Shown here: piece after piece, positions 1 to 10,830 of the stretch
How the letters are laid out: each line of letters starts with the position of its first letter
How positions within the stretch are numbered: position 1 is the first letter of the stretch
DNA from: Tretioscincus oriximinensis
Taxonomy: Eukaryota > Chordata > Lepidosauria > Squamata > Gymnophthalmidae
Length of the DNA: 64,000 bases
Reading direction: 5' to 3'
Assembly (NCBI GenBank): GCA_022410635.1
Contig: JAJVDF010000965.1
Coordinates: 142,553 to 206,552 of the forward strand
The notes under the pieces: model-generated
Told to the model about the DNA's origin: nothing
The model's database searches: none
Seen by the model: only the letters and a program-made list of their open reading frames with translations
Made by a program: the position numbers and the translations under genes

Positions 1-345
1 GGTATATAAAGACCTGAGCCCACGATAGGCCACCTCCTATAGGGGCCTTAAAGCTGGAATTTATTTTAAATCCAGAATAACTCAATTGCCAAGATGTTTC
101 TGCGTTACTGAAGCAAAGAGATGACACATTCACAAGAAATTGTATTCCTGTCCCATTACACCCCTGAGAAATCACCTTCACAGTCTCCCAATTGGTTGCT
201 CTCCCCCCACTCCCCACGTATGACTGAGCTTCAGTACACATGCCTTGCCTTGAATCTCAGTCAAGTGTGCATGTCTTGCTTCAAATCTCGATTGAATTAT
301 TGTCTTTTTCTGCCTACTCCCGTGTCCATGTGCCTTCCTAATAAG

Positions 346-380
346 GTTTTTTTTTGGGGGGGGGGAGGGTTGAGGGGGGG
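346..380 (+). repeat. T/G homopolymer tract, G-quadruplex-prone
   Basis: A run of T is followed by ten G, then AGGG, TTGA and seven G. Several G runs of three or more lie within 25 bases, so a G-quadruplex could form on the plus strand. It may also be an error-prone sequencing region. No surrounding gene explains it. Confidence 0.6.
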
Positions 381-1919
381 CATAGATCAGAGAACTCTGA
401 TTAAAGCTTGTAAATACGACCAGGAAAACCTGGGGCTTTTTAGCAAATAGCTTAAACTGTGTGAACACATGAGGTGGATTTAGATGTAACTAGCATAGCT
501 GTATAAATATCTCATCTGGATGCAGCCTAAGTTTTATTACATTACTATTAAACTTAAATATGTAAAACTGAAACTCCAAAGAAAAAGCAGAATTTATTGA
601 TTAAAAGGTTAATGTACCACTTAGTATGTATGAGTACAATACTATAGGATTCCAGAATTCATTTTCTACATTAATGCCAACGAAGGGCAGTAAACGGTAA
701 CCTGGTAATTTGTTTGTTAGGCAAATATCCCTATATCATTGTATGTGAATCTTCTAAATAAATAATTAACAGACTGTTTAGTTCTGAAGCTGTAAGCATA
801 CAGATCATNCACATAAGTGCTAGTAAGGGGGTCTCAAAAACCTTAGTGAACAACACATCTATTTCTTCGACTACTAAGCTGCTAGTATGAATAATGCTGC
901 TCCAAGGAACTGAAGAACGGCAGCTGATTTTGTTTCAGATTTTCTATTTTCATTCTCCCCTCGCCCTTAAATCATAATCACTAGAAATGAGGAATGGTTG
1001 CCTGGTTTTTATTGGATGACTAAACCACACATTCCATTTTTTATGATAAAGAGGCTAAAAAACAGTAAATCCAGTAGTGGAAAGTTCTCCGTCAAGCAAG
1101 GGAGTAAATCAACATTGTAGCAACTCCTGCAACAGTGAAAAATTGACTGTGATGTTGCATGAAAACAAATGAATTCACTCATTTTAATGAAACAACATCT
1201 ATCTATCCTGATGCAAAATTATTTTAAGTATTAATTTCCTGTACGGTAATAATATAGCCAGGAGCAGGGAAGACATGATGCGACTTTTAAGTGTGGTGAT
1301 CTTTTTTAATGCAATTATTGACCGCACTAAATTTGTTTATTTATATCCATTTCCAGGTGCTTTTCTTCAGTTGCTTGTTTTTCAACACACATTTATACAG
1401 TGTACCAGTATACTGTATGCCTTCACTTGCCTGTTATTGATCTCTTGGTAAATTTTGGCATCTGAGGTGATGATTTAACTTAATCTCTGATTCACTGATA
1501 TCGATGGGTGATCATTGGTGAGCTTCTTGTAGCGCACACTGCCACAGGACCTCTGTCGTCTTCAGGCTGACTTCTTGTTGTGCATTCTGTAGGGGAATCA
1601 GTGACAGCTGGCCTTTGGGTTCGTTGTGGCCGCTGGACACACCAGAAATTACCAGAAATTAAAATCAATGATAAAATCTCCATAGAAAATAATAGAGAAG
1701 CATTGGCCAATCGTGGGCCTTCTTACAGGAACAAATCAGGCAGCAACAAATCAAAAAGCTCCAGGCAGCTTCTTTTCGTGATGTTTTGGTTGACGATCCC
1801 AGGAGCTGAACCAATGGGAGGGCTGCCTGGGAAGGGCTACAGTCCCTCTTTTAGTCTGCCTGGAGGTGCTGTTTTTGTATTGGCAATTCATCTAACAGAC
1901 AGAGAGCACNTCTGGTAAG
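381..1919. other. No recognised gene or repeat
   Basis: Mostly AT-rich sequence with stops in all frames. From about 1490 to 1900 the GC content rises and a 112-codon open frame (1580-1918, plus) appears, but its translation matches no family I know and shows no domain signature. I see no promoter, splice or repeat structure that can be supported. Confidence 0.5.
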
Positions 1920-2150
1920 CAGGGCCAGATTTAGGCTGCCCAGGGCTGGGCTCTGGTGACAGCAGCCTCCACATTTAACCACCCTGGGCTGTAGCTACAG
2001 GAGCCCCCAGAACAAGGAGCTTCCTGCTGGGGTTTCCTGCAGCTGCTGCCCAGGGTGGCAAAATGTGGAGGCTGCTGCCACCGGAGCTAGAGACAGAAGC
2101 TCCTGCTAGGCTGCAATCCGAGGAGCAAGCCACAAGGTAGGTTACCTTCC
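1920..2150 (+). mobile_element. Candidate hAT-like left end, partial
   Basis: The stretch opens with CAGGGCCAGATTTAGG, close to the start of the better defined element at 13129 (CAGGGCTGGATTTAGG). No matching right end with an 8-bp duplication of CTGGTAAG was found. The family link is inferred from this terminus and from related internal tandem units at 2829-2965. Confidence 0.4.
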
Positions 2151-2174
2151 TTTCTCTTTCTCTCTTTTATTTGG

Positions 2175-2351
2175 CCCTGTCCCCACTGAGCCTTATTCTG
2201 GGTTATATATCTGTACAGAGTTTGGTCATCCACATGCCAGTGTAGGCTGTGACAGGCACCATTCAGTGCCTGCCATAGCCTACACTAGCATGTAGATGGC
2301 ACATTCCTATTCTGAGATATAGCCAAGAAAAAGGCTCAATGGGGATGGGGT
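2175..2351. repeat. Fold-back (inverted) repeat, copy 1
   Basis: Two arms of about 85 bp (2175-2259 and 2266-2351) are imperfect reverse complements around the 6-base spacer CATTCA. The right half is similar to sequence at 29768-29830, so this is a dispersed family. The structure fits a short non-autonomous DNA element, but no clear target duplication is visible. Confidence 0.6.
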
Positions 2352-2356
2352 ATTTC

Positions 2357-2725
2357 TGTGCTTTCTCTCCTTTATTTCTATCCTCCTTTTTTCTCCTTCC
2401 CAGTTCCTTCTTTTTTTCGTTCTCCGTCTACCTCCTCTTCGGGCCTTTCCTCCTTGGTTCATAATTTCTGGGTTGAGTTCTAGATTTCGTTTGTGGTGTG
2501 TTTAGAGTGTGAATAACCAAAATTATTAGCCTAGTTTTTATTTATTTTATTCCTAATGTGTTTTTTAATTTTCCATGGCTNTTCTTTCTTCCCTTTCTTC
2601 TTTTTCTTTCAGTCCTTTCCCTTTCTCTTTCCTTCCTTATTTCTATCCTCCTTTTCCTTTTTTCCTCCTTCCCCTTCCTTCTTTTTTTCTTCTTCTTTCT
2701 ACCTCCCTTTTGGTCCTAATCTGGC
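2357..2725. repeat. Pyrimidine-rich tandem duplication
   Basis: Two blocks (about 2357-2460 and 2622-2720) share the order of CT-rich words, including TTTATTTCTATCCTCC or close variants, a CTTCTTTTTTTC core and TCTACCTCC. Later parts of each unit share GTTGAGTTCTAG. This looks like an old tandem duplication of roughly 260-340 bp. Confidence 0.45.
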
Positions 2726-2828
2726 TTGAATACTGCGTTTTTTAAAAATGGTTTCTGCTGCGCATATGTCTTTTATATATANAAAAAAAATCACTTCTAA
2801 TTTTAGTTGAGTTCTAGTTTTTCTAGGG

Positions 2829-2965
2829 GCAGAATGATTCTCAGCTGCATTTCTGCCTGCTTTTCTGTGCTGCTTCAGGCAGCATCTTTGTTTCTGGCAG
2901 AATGACTCTCAGTTGCATTTCTGCCTGCTTTTCAGTGTTTAAGAACTATCTAAGACCTTCAATTA
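2829..2965 (-). repeat. 68-bp tandem units shared with the 13.7-kb hAT-like element
   Basis: Two units starting at 2829 and 2897 share GGCAGAATGA and CATTTCTGCCTGCTTTTC with 68-bp spacing. The reverse complement occurs with the same 68-bp spacing at about 13735-13830, and both continue into TTAAGAACTATCTAAG. It is therefore an internal part of the same mobile family in opposite orientation, later abutted by a CR1 remnant. Confidence 0.65.
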
Positions 2966-3203
2966 GACCACCTCTCGAACACCACCTTTCGAGGCTGAAG
3001 AGGCCCAAACGTTGCAGATGGATTTCATAAGCGAGGTGCTCCAGTCCTCTGGCCATTCTAGTTGCCATTTTCTGCACCTCAGAAATGAGATATGGTGACC
3101 AGAATTGTATACAATATTCCTAATGTGGCCTCACCACAGATTTACAAAGAGGCTAAACAACACTTGCTGACTTGTTTTTGATTCCTTTCCTGCACACTGG
3201 TTT
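2957..3203 (-). mobile_element. CR1-type LINE remnant (C-terminal ORF2)
   Basis: The minus strand matches the conserved CR1 ORF2 C-terminal block seen more clearly at 25800-26060. Shared words include GGTGACCAGAATTG, AATGTGGCCTCACCACAGAT and GAGGCTGAAGAGGCCCA. Frameshifts break the frame. It lies directly against the 68-bp tandem units, so one insertion probably interrupted the other. Confidence 0.75.
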
Positions 3204-3671
3204 GATTAGGTAATCTGATTATAAATGAGTCCCTGAGCCAACTTCTTGTAATAGCAAAATGTTTCCTGTGGACGGGTCACTAAGAGCAGANTTGTGGAGA
3301 TTATGAGAATGTATTCTTGCACCTAGGGCTAGCTATGGTGCAACCTGGGAGCTGTAGTCTTCAGGACTTCAGGCAAATAGCATTAGAAGTGGAAGAAAAA
3401 ATTATTTTATCAGGAAAAGTATCACCCAACCAGCATCGTTGTCACTAGCAGATATATTTACTTATTTTTCCTTCTTTTTAAAGAAGCACAATTGAAAACC
3501 ATATTAGGTGTGTTATTTATTATTATTTTATAAATACACTTGCTCAATTTACACCCAGATTCAGGAATTGGGAAAAATAATGGGGGAAAGAGTGGAATAA
3601 AGGGGGAAGGACGGGAGGAAGACAAGAAGGAAGGAAAGAAAGAAGGATAGAAGGAAAGAGTAGGAAGAACA
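3204..3671. other. No gene; purine-rich stretch
   Basis: I recognise no coding sequence. Positions 3580-3665 are rich in GGAAGGAAGAAAG-type purine words, which produce long but meaningless open frames on the minus strand. Confidence 0.5.
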
Positions 3672-3771
3672 AAAGTGATGTCTCTTCCTGTCCCACCCCA
3701 GGGAAGTGATGACACTCCCTGACCCACCCCNAAAGTGATGTCGCTTCCTGACCCACCCCCGGAAGTGATGT
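3672..3771. repeat. 30-bp tandem repeat with GGAAGTGATGT core
   Basis: About 3.3 copies of a 29-31 bp unit containing AAGTGATGT, CTTCCTG and CCCACCCC. The motifs resemble, in reverse complement, those at 13200-13365 inside the hAT-like element. GGAAGTGATGT combines an ETS-like GGAAG with a CRE-like half site, but binding is unproven. Confidence 0.65.
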
Positions 3772-5520
3772 AAAAAAAATCGAGGCACGCTGTGCGCACC
3801 GAGGCCTTCTAGCATCCAACATTTGTGCTGGGATTCCGCTCGCCCAGAAAAAAACTGCACCAGCCTCCACTGATGGGAATACAAGGGCATCGTCATCTTC
3901 AAAGACAAGTTCTCAGTGATTTGACTCCATCCTCACCATCAAGGTCTGCTATGGTCCACTAGAACATTATGTTGAAAAAAATTGTGAAGAGAATTGGTAC
4001 ACCATTGTTTTACAACATTGTTTATTGGGAAGGGTTCAGAAAATTGCTGTATCTTAATTTATACATGTCTCCATGAAGCTGGATAATTATGCTAAGGAAC
4101 TTTTGGAGTGCTGGCTACCTGCCTGGAGGAGAGGAGCCAAAACTGCAACATTGACAACAATGCACACCCACAACACCTGCCCAATGTTCCAAGGTCTGTG
4201 ATTGGTCACTACCTCAGAACCTTGGTATCAGCGACTGCCATTTTATTAATAGTACAGATTTATATAATACCCAGTTTATCTCAGTCNAGCCTTTTGTCTT
4301 ATAAATTAAATATTCTCATAACTTTCTCATAAAATTATTCCTGCCCATTTTCACAACTGAAATGCTGAAGGGAAATGTTTGTGGCAGCTATAGCCAATAG
4401 ATGCCATTTTTCATGCTCACAGCATGTGTGAAAGGCAACATGGAGTTCAAAGGGATTGATTTTTCCCTTTGCCTCTGGCTCCATTTGAACATCCTGCCAG
4501 TGCTGTGTACTGCAGCATCTTCTTTTCCCTCTCCCACTGCCACATTTCTGACCTTCAGCATCTCCAAAGAGCCAAAGAATCCCTGGAATCCCAGGAGTAG
4601 TAAGTTGGTTTAATGGAGAATAATGGAATATTCAAATCACTTACCCTCTCTATGACCAATGGCAGCAGTGATGGCAGTTTGGGTGGCTGGTGCTCTTCGC
4701 TCTTTAGAGGTGCTGAAGAGGCAATGACATGGTAATGAGGAGGAGAGACTGACATGATTAGTACGCAGCACCCATGAATAAGGCCAAAAGAAGTCATTAA
4801 AATGGTGCCAATGGCTGCAGCTAGTAAATGGCAGATGTTTTATATCACTTATATCTTGGTTCAAATTTGATGTAATTTGAACTGAATAGGGATGATGAAA
4901 AGTCTGGAATACTGTGACTACATCCACACACGTTAAAAAGAAAAATGAAAACAGCTTGGAAATGGCNGCATTTCCAACTCATCTTTAATTCACATTAAAA
5001 TCCTTTAGGAGAGTTTTACTGGCCTTTAATGTGGATTTGAGATCTATGAGTTTTATTCGAACTGCTTTTCAACCCTGATTTTATGGCCTATCTGTTCAAA
5101 AGCAGATGTCAAATTTGAATTGGACAATAGGGCGATCTAATGTACTTTTCATTAAAGGAAGGTTGAATTCGGATGAGAAAAGGAATGCTTGATTTTGATT
5201 CAAACTGAACATCCAGGTTAAATTCGCACTTAGCTCTATGGAATCTAAACTAATACTAATTTAGTTCTTAAGTCAAAAGTTTAAACAAAAAGCAATTATT
5301 GGAGAGTTAATAATGATGCCAGTTTAGAAAATCTAGCAAATGCATTGCCAGGTTTGCTGTAACGTCTCCATCCTCTCCAACCAATTAATGGTGATTCCCC
5401 GTGACTTAATTGAAATGATGAAGATATCTCCTGTAGTTTTAATGTTATATCAGATAAGGAGTTGGTTTCGCTCTTTGTACTATGTAATTTAAATGGAAAA
5501 TACAATTATATTTATTATAT
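3772..5520. other. No recognised gene
   Basis: Unrecognised sequence. Short open frames at 4108-4332, 4401-4613, 4555-4797 and 4637-4927 have no domain signature and overlap on opposite strands. No repeat family could be named. Confidence 0.5.
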
Positions 5521-5534
5521 GTTTCCATAGCAAC
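5521..5534 (-). promoter_or_regulatory. RFX X-box-like site
   Basis: The minus strand reads GTTGCTATGGAAAC, which fits the RFX X-box consensus (two GTTGCC/GTTTCC-type half sites). It is a sequence match only. No adjacent promoter or gene is visible. Confidence 0.35.
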
Positions 5535-5744
5535 ATAAAAATAGCCACCATTCTTTGTTTCCAAGGAAATGAATTAGCTTAAAATCAGAATGAACTCAGG
5601 TCATATTTCTCCCAAGGAAGAAATAGTTTCTGTTAAGGGCTGCATCCATGATTATTTATTCCAGTAATAACTGATAATCCAGTTTATCAGGTTACCAGTT
5701 TTAATTCAGTTTGCTCATACCTTTTCCTGAGTTTTATTGCTCTA

Positions 5745-6000
5745 ACAGCTCCTGACAAGCAAGGTTTTTAGTAGATGTGTCAGCCATTTTGATTTTNTCA
5801 AAAGGAAATCCATTCTCCCAAATGTTATTGGATAGTTTTCTATCACTATCAGATTCCTTTTCCTCTAATCCTTACAGTTTCTCACCAAAACTATCCACAC
5901 ACTATGGCCTTTCCACAATAACCGTATCCAGTTTAATAGTTATTTTCCCATAAACTAATATTCCAGTAAATCAACTCTAAAAACCTGAAACCTATCAGGT
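5745..6000 (+). repeat. Unclassified dispersed repeat, copy 1
   Basis: Shares in the same order with 55300-55495: TCCTGACAAGCAAG, CAGCCATTTTG, TCTCACCAAAACTATC, a GCCTTTCYACARTAACC block and AACCTGAAA. Collinear short matches over about 250 bp indicate two old copies of one family. I cannot assign it to a class. Confidence 0.6.
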
Positions 6001-6009
6001 TCAGATCAC

Positions 6010-7529
6010 CATCTTTCAAGATCAGTCTATTCCACATCACAAATTAGATCACATTATTGAAGGTACCTATTTATTGCTTGAAATAAATCAAGTCTACATT
6101 TTAAACAGATTGATGAAATGGCTCAATCCACTGACGTAAAAAGCATCTTCTGCCTCTCTCATTTGGAATGTGCAAGATATGATATCGTGTTCTACAGGCA
6201 AGGCAGCAACAACATGGTTGTGTCAGTAAAGAAAGTGACACAATCACCATGAGACATCAGCTGACAGCATGAACCAAGACATTGCAAGTAGGGTGCTTTG
6301 TTTTTGAATGGTTAACAAGAAAGGAAACCTATAATCAGTGCAATGTAATGACCTCAAATGATTTAAAATCTATAGCAGCTGAATCTTATATCTGTTTAGA
6401 TAAATTCAAGAATTCGTTCAAGCTACATCACATGAAAACATCGGCTATGTTTGTTTAGAATGGAAGATTTCTATTTTATTGGCCATTTTTCAAATTCAGA
6501 TTAAATAAACTATGCAACAGATTCCCTCTGCCAATATCTGGCACTATGTCTCCATGTCCACCAGTGTCATATGCCAGCTAAAGAGATTAATGCTCACTCA
6601 AGCTTGCCATGGACAAGGGGGTAAAATCACAATCTCCACTGGAAATTTTGCTTGCAGCACCCAACAACAGGAGGGGAGGGAATTTCCACCATCTCCTACT
6701 GCCTGCAGCTATGAACCCACGGTTCATATTTCTGAGATGTCCAAGCATGTAAGATCTGTATATGACATTGCCATTAAAATAAGTTGAATAAATATTAACA
6801 TGTGGTTGTGCTCTTCCTTGTTCTAGGAGAATAATCCTAAAATTTAAGTGCTTTTATAGAAGATGATCTATCATCAAGCTATTTGGCCACTTCAGCTTCT
6901 TTCAAGTTCACAATACCATTTTGAAACTCTTAAATTGCAGTATTTTTAAAAAAAAATGTTTTCTGTTGTCTTTATATATTCTAATAGGATGCTAAATTTA
7001 ATTTGTTCACTTAACTGCTTGATGCATTTTCTCTGTAGACTGAACCATCAAGCTAAAAACGTTTGCTTGAAAGCAGGCAATACTGACATTTATGATATAG
7101 AATAATTGCACATTTCCATGCATCCACCAAAATCTCTTTCCAAATAATTCCATTACTAAAGAGATTCAATTAGTTATTCTATTAGTGTGCAAGACATAAT
7201 AAACTACTAATGAAAAAGCTGTTCTTGTGTTCTTGTAAGCTCAAATAGTTTAATTTCTCTATCATAGGCATGGATAATCCATTTCTAAAGTGTCCTGCAA
7301 AGGTCTTATAGCTGCTGAAAATACTTTGAAGTGTGATTTCCATTATCATTTTTATTACCAATTATTCAATTCTATGAGCATACAAAACTATAGAAACTAC
7401 ATCCAACAAAAAGAAAACAAGTTTGACTACAAAAAAATATATAAAAAAACTATCTATAGCATTACTCATATTCCCAAGCAATTTGGCCTTGTTTGTACAT
7501 CATAAATAATTCTTTAATCAGTAAATAAC
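6010..7529. other. No recognised gene or repeat
   Basis: AT-rich sequence with short chance frames only (for example 6512-6787 and 7290-7505). No domain or known repeat terminus seen. Confidence 0.5.
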
Positions 7530-7790
7530 TTGGCTGCATCCCTAGTAGGGAAAAAGGGATATCAAAGCTGTGTTAATCAGTGCTGGCCTGATTTGATTTT
7601 CATTTACTCCAAATGGAAACATATCATCCCCAATGTACAACCATATTGTTGGCTTGGATGCGGCAGCCAAGGCACTTATATTCACATGCTTTGGGAATGT
7701 GCAGAAATACAAATATTCTGGCAGGCAATATGGAAATTAATGGAGAATATAATGGGATATAGAATGGCGCAAACGAAAGAAGCATGTTAA
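7530..7790 (+). pseudogene. L1 ORF2 C-terminal fragment
   Basis: In an active L1, ORF2p is the endonuclease and reverse transcriptase. Only the extreme C-terminus remains here. It shows the cysteine-rich segment typical of L1 ORF2: CWLGCG, then GTYIHMLWEC and an IFWQAIWKL stretch (residues about 42-70 of the frame). The normal first motif is C-W-R-C-G, so one cysteine position is altered. The frame ends at 7790 without the usual downstream residues, and the sequence to about 7980 continues in other frames. There is no endonuclease or RT domain in the window for this copy, so it is a dead fragment. The start codon at 7530 is incidental. Confidence 0.7.
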
Positions 7791-8197
7791 ATCCAAGATA
7801 TCCATTGCAATGCAAATGCTGATAAGTATGTTTGGCAGCATTGGGGTGGAAAGATAAGGCCAAATGGACAATACTGAACTGGCAACATTATCTCGCTGAT
7901 CAATTAATGATGGATTTTTTGGATAGTAAAGAAAGTTTTAACATAGACAAAATATGTGGATAGGGAAATGGGCTAAACTGATTATCTATAGTCAATTATA
8001 TAGATGGGGGTGGGGGCATGAATTATTGAAGGTAATCAAATTGGTCCTTAAGAGATATGTAATATATATAAAAAGTCTCAGTCTCCATGGGGGGAGGAGG
8101 GGGAGAAAAGTATAAAACCTGGTAAATACACTGCACACATGTATATATGTACCTAGATATATATGATTTATGTTTGTCAATAAAAAATAGGAAAAAA
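7530..8197 (+). mobile_element. L1-type LINE 3' end
   Basis: The segment holds the end of ORF2 followed by a 3' UTR. After the broken frame come TATATATGTACCTAGATAT, a GTCAATAAAAAATAGG segment with a polyadenylation hexamer, and an A run ending near 8197. The element is strongly 5'-truncated, as is usual for L1. The only other L1-type copy in the window is at 23425-24140 on the opposite strand. Confidence 0.7.
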
Positions 8198-8302
8198 AAC
8201 TCCATATGGAAAATGGGGCAGTGAATTGCCAATCCAGTAGCAACGTGTGGTCTAAGCGGATTTCTTCAGACAACCATAGCAATTATTGGCCTGGCAATTA
8301 AT

Positions 8303-8458
8303 GCTCTTTGGCCTGGCCTTTGACTAGAAAATTACTGTCTCCTCCCCATTTTTAGAAAAGGCTGTTTTTAATGTGTTAAAATTATGGTTTTATTGTTAAC
8401 TGCCCTGAGACCTATGGGTATAGGGCGGTATAAAAATGTAAATAAATAAATAATAAAT
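8303..8458 (+). mobile_element. L2-type LINE 3' tail
   Basis: Contains TTTGGCCTGGCCTTTG, the coding end of L2 ORF2, a short UTR, then GCCCTGAGACCTATGGGTAT and an AAATAAATAAATAA tail. The 57-kb copy has the same sequence almost base for base. It starts directly at the last codons of ORF2, so this is a very short 5'-truncated insertion. Confidence 0.85.
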
Positions 8459-8603
8459 TACAGAGTAATGAAATTTGTGTTACCTCAGCATTCACTATAG
8501 TTTGCCTATAACAAAAGGATGTCCATTGTGTTGCCCCAATACACATCGGGGCAGACTGCTAGATGCAGCAGGGGTAGAAACATTTCCATGACCAATAACC
8601 ACT

Positions 8604-8618
8604 GGGGGGGGGGGGGGG
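8604..8618 (+). repeat. G homopolymer
   Basis: Fifteen consecutive G bases within an otherwise mixed sequence. Its exact length in the assembly may be unreliable. Confidence 0.8.
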
Positions 8619-8711
8619 AGGTCCTGTGAAGGTGGCGATTTCCAGCCAATTTGCCTCCCACACTGCCCTGAGTTCCAAACAAACAACCTGCCAAATCTGT
8701 CAAAGAGCTGG

Positions 8712-8960
8712 TCATTAAGGGTCTTTGGGGTCCTAGCAAATCCAGAAACACCATGGATAGAGCACCATGGCACCAAGGGAAATAGCTGCAGATCTCCCGC
8801 CATTACTGCTGGCTTTTGTCAGCAGTTTGATTTTTCTGCCACTGCTCCAGAGCAGGAAATTCAAAAGCTAGCAGCAGGAGATCCACAGCTATCTACCTCA
8901 CTACAATGGTGCTTAGAGGTGTTTCTGGGTTTACTAGGACCTAGAAGACCCCAAACACAG
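8712..8960. repeat. Fold-back repeat, about 100-bp arms
   Basis: The left arm (8712-8819) and right arm (about 8860-8960) are imperfect reverse complements. Paired blocks include GGTCTTTGGGGTCCTAG with CTAGAAGACCCC, AGAAACACC with GGTGTTTCT, ATAGCTGCAGATCTCC with GGAGATCCACAGCTAT, and GCTGGCTTTTG with CAAAAGCTAGC. Two open frames on the minus strand fall in it but have no protein signature. Confidence 0.6.
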
Positions 8961-8966
8961 GTCACC

Positions 8967-9922
8967 TAGGATTTATGCAAGTGAAACCTGTGCTAAATAG
9001 GTTAAAAACAAAAGGCTGCACTGTCTGGACCCACTCTGTATGCTCTTCCTCTCCTGTCAGTGGGAGGGAGAACAGGAAAATTAAATTCCAGTTTAATTCA
9101 CTCTTCTCCAAACTATTCTCCCCCAGTCAGGATGGAACATTTCTAAGATCCACTTCTTCAGAAATTATGAAGTGGTAATAGAATTTGTAAAACATGCACA
9201 TTGATAACAATGTCCCACAATAATTTAAGCTTCAATACAACCAAGTTTTAATGTCACAAGACCTTTATTAAAGTTAGTTTGATCCAGTAGTAGCATAAAG
9301 AATTCTTAATTTATTATTATTCTTTTGCCAGGAACTTTCAATCTTCTGATTCCATGACTTCCAGAATACATGGACCTTGTGGCATTCTCAACAAAAATGA
9401 AAATATTTCACACCCTCTAAACGTATGATGAAATCTTTGAATTAATATGAGTTAACTTCAGTGGGAAAAGATGAAATCTTTGAATCAATATTTGAGATAC
9501 ATATTCTGTAGTTTAGTCATTTCCTTCAACCCCCTTTTCATCTGCAGCATAACGATATGACTGAAAAGCATGAATTTTTTTTTAATATCAAAATGATTAA
9601 TAATTTGCTCATTTCCTCCAGTATACAATAATATAATATGGTGATGCTGTGATTTTTTTTTCTTTAATATAGCCACAAATAGTTTGGTTTCCTTGTAATC
9701 AAGATAATTAAGTACTGTCTGGTGTAACAATATCATTTAGAAATGCAATTCACTTCACCTAGGTTGCGATTTCTTAGGTAAAATATTTGAAACTACGATT
9801 AAGGAAAAATTACTAAACATATGAAGAAGCGCGCATTGCTGAATGAAACTGAGTACAACTTCTGTAAGGGTAAACCATGCCTTAAAAACTTGTTATAATT
9901 CTTTGTAAATGTTAATAAACAT
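8967..9922. other. No recognised gene or repeat
   Basis: AT-rich; the frames at 8975-9178 and 9485-9736 have no recognisable domain. GATGAAATCTTTGAAT occurs twice at 9427 and 9470, a small local direct repeat. Confidence 0.5.
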
Positions 9923-10170
9923 GTATTTATTTATTTGTATTTATATCCCACCCTATACCCGAAGATCTCAGGGCAGCCAACCATAGGGTGGCGTACATAG
10001 CTTTTGTTGCTTTTTCCACAACAGACATCCTGTGGAGTAGGTGGGGCTGAGAGAGTTCAAAGAACTGTGACTAGCCCAAGGTCACCCAGCTGGCTTTCAT
10101 GGAGGAGTGGGGAATCGAACTGGGAGACTACCAGGTACAAGTCCAACATTTTAACCACTACACCAATTGG
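9923..10170 (-). mobile_element. tRNA-derived SINE with L2-like tail
   Basis: On the minus strand the element reads GTGTAGTGGTTAAAATGTTG (A-box region), CAGTTCGATTCCCC (B box), CCTTGGGCTAGTCACAG, CTCTCAGCCCCACC, GTTGTGGAAAAAGCAACAAA and then GCCCTGAGATCTTCGGGTAT with an AAATAAATA tail. The head is RNA polymerase III promoter-like. The tail matches the L2 copies, pointing to L2-driven retrotransposition. Confidence 0.85.
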
Positions 10171-10175
10171 GATTC

Positions 10176-10233
10176 AGTTGATACTATCAGCACTTTCAGA
10201 AGCCTTTTGATAAAATCCCTTATCAAAGGCTTC
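10176..10233 (+). mobile_element. CR1-type LINE, 5' piece of a split copy
   Basis: Encodes a degraded version of the CR1 RT block with FQ-AFDKIPYQRLL-type residues, comparable with the intact frame at 17972-18334 (minus). It continues at 10831 after a hAT-like insertion. The apparent AGAAGCC...GGCTTCT palindrome here is explained by this coding sequence. Confidence 0.65.
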
Positions 10234-10602
10234 TAGAGTTGCCACCTTTTGATAAGTGAAATAAGGGACAGGCTCTTAAAAATAAGGGGCATTTCACAAA
10301 AATAAGAGACACTAAAAAAATAACAATCACAACACCTGACTACACTACCATTCGAAGAAGACACTTCCACACTTCCTACTTCCTGTTCCTTTCTATTNGA
10401 GTTTTGCTTACAACATCCAGCTGAGAACTGAGGTTCACTTTCCTCACACTGAGAGTGCTAGTAGCATCAAACTTGGTACCTGCTGAAATTTCAATAATCG
10501 ATGAGTTTGTATCGATTAGAATATAATGATCAATATATATCGAAGTGGCAATTCGAATTTTGAATATTTCAAAACAAGCTTGNTATTAGTGGTATTTCAT
10601 GG

Positions 10603-10690
10603 GACACTGAATCATCNGACACAGGGCTTCGAAATCCAATCTCCCAGATGAGAGACTAATTCCTAAGTGACTGAGCCATTGGNGCCCATA
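10603..10690 (-). mobile_element. Fragment of GAA-tailed tRNA SINE (head only)
   Basis: The minus strand gives TCTCATCTGGGAGATTGGAT and TTTCGAAGCCCTGTG, matching the promoter half of the SINE at 14080 and 47332. The body and tail are absent. It sits inside the hAT-like element at 10234. Confidence 0.6.
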
Positions 10691-10806
10691 AAAGCATAAG
10701 AAGAGCCCATCTAGTCCAGCATTCTGTTTCATACAGAGGCCCACCAGATGCACCTGGGCAGTCTGGACAGAGGAAAGCAAAATATGCCCCTGTTCATGAA
10801 TACGGG
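10690..10806 (-). mobile_element. CR1-type LINE 3' end fragment
   Basis: Reads on plus as CATAAGAAGAGCCCATCTAG, CACCAGATGCACCTGGGCAG and GAGGAAAGCAAAATATGCCC, the reverse complement of the CR1 3' UTR found complete at 26220-26489. Confidence 0.8.
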
Positions 10807-10830
10807 ACAGGTAGTAACCCTAAGGGCTCC

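Larger units (their letters stand above)
10234..10822. mobile_element. hAT-like element inserted in CR1
   Basis: Begins TAGAGTTGCCACC and ends GGTAGTAACCCTA, imperfect inverted termini. It is flanked by AAGGCTTC (10226-10233) and AGGGCTCC (10823-10830), an 8-bp duplication with two differences. The CR1 reading across the site has a single AAGGCTCC, which supports target duplication. It has no transposase frame. The interior carries a SINE fragment and a CR1 3' end, both minus. Confidence 0.6.

Noticed and set aside
1580..1918. 112-codon open frame on the plus strand
   Set aside because: No recognisable domain, ends at an ambiguous base and runs into a transposon-like terminus; overlaps a minus-strand frame of similar quality.
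3672..3771. CRISPR-like repeat array
   Set aside because: Units are contiguous without unique spacers and the genome is clearly vertebrate-like.
3458..3908. Three overlapping minus-strand frames of about 110 codons
   Set aside because: Explained by purine-rich low complexity and a 30-bp tandem repeat.
10201..10235. Apparent AGAAGCC...GGCTTCT hairpin
   Set aside because: The same palindrome-like sequence is present in the CR1 RT coding region at about 18115-18155, so it reflects coding sequence, not an independent element.
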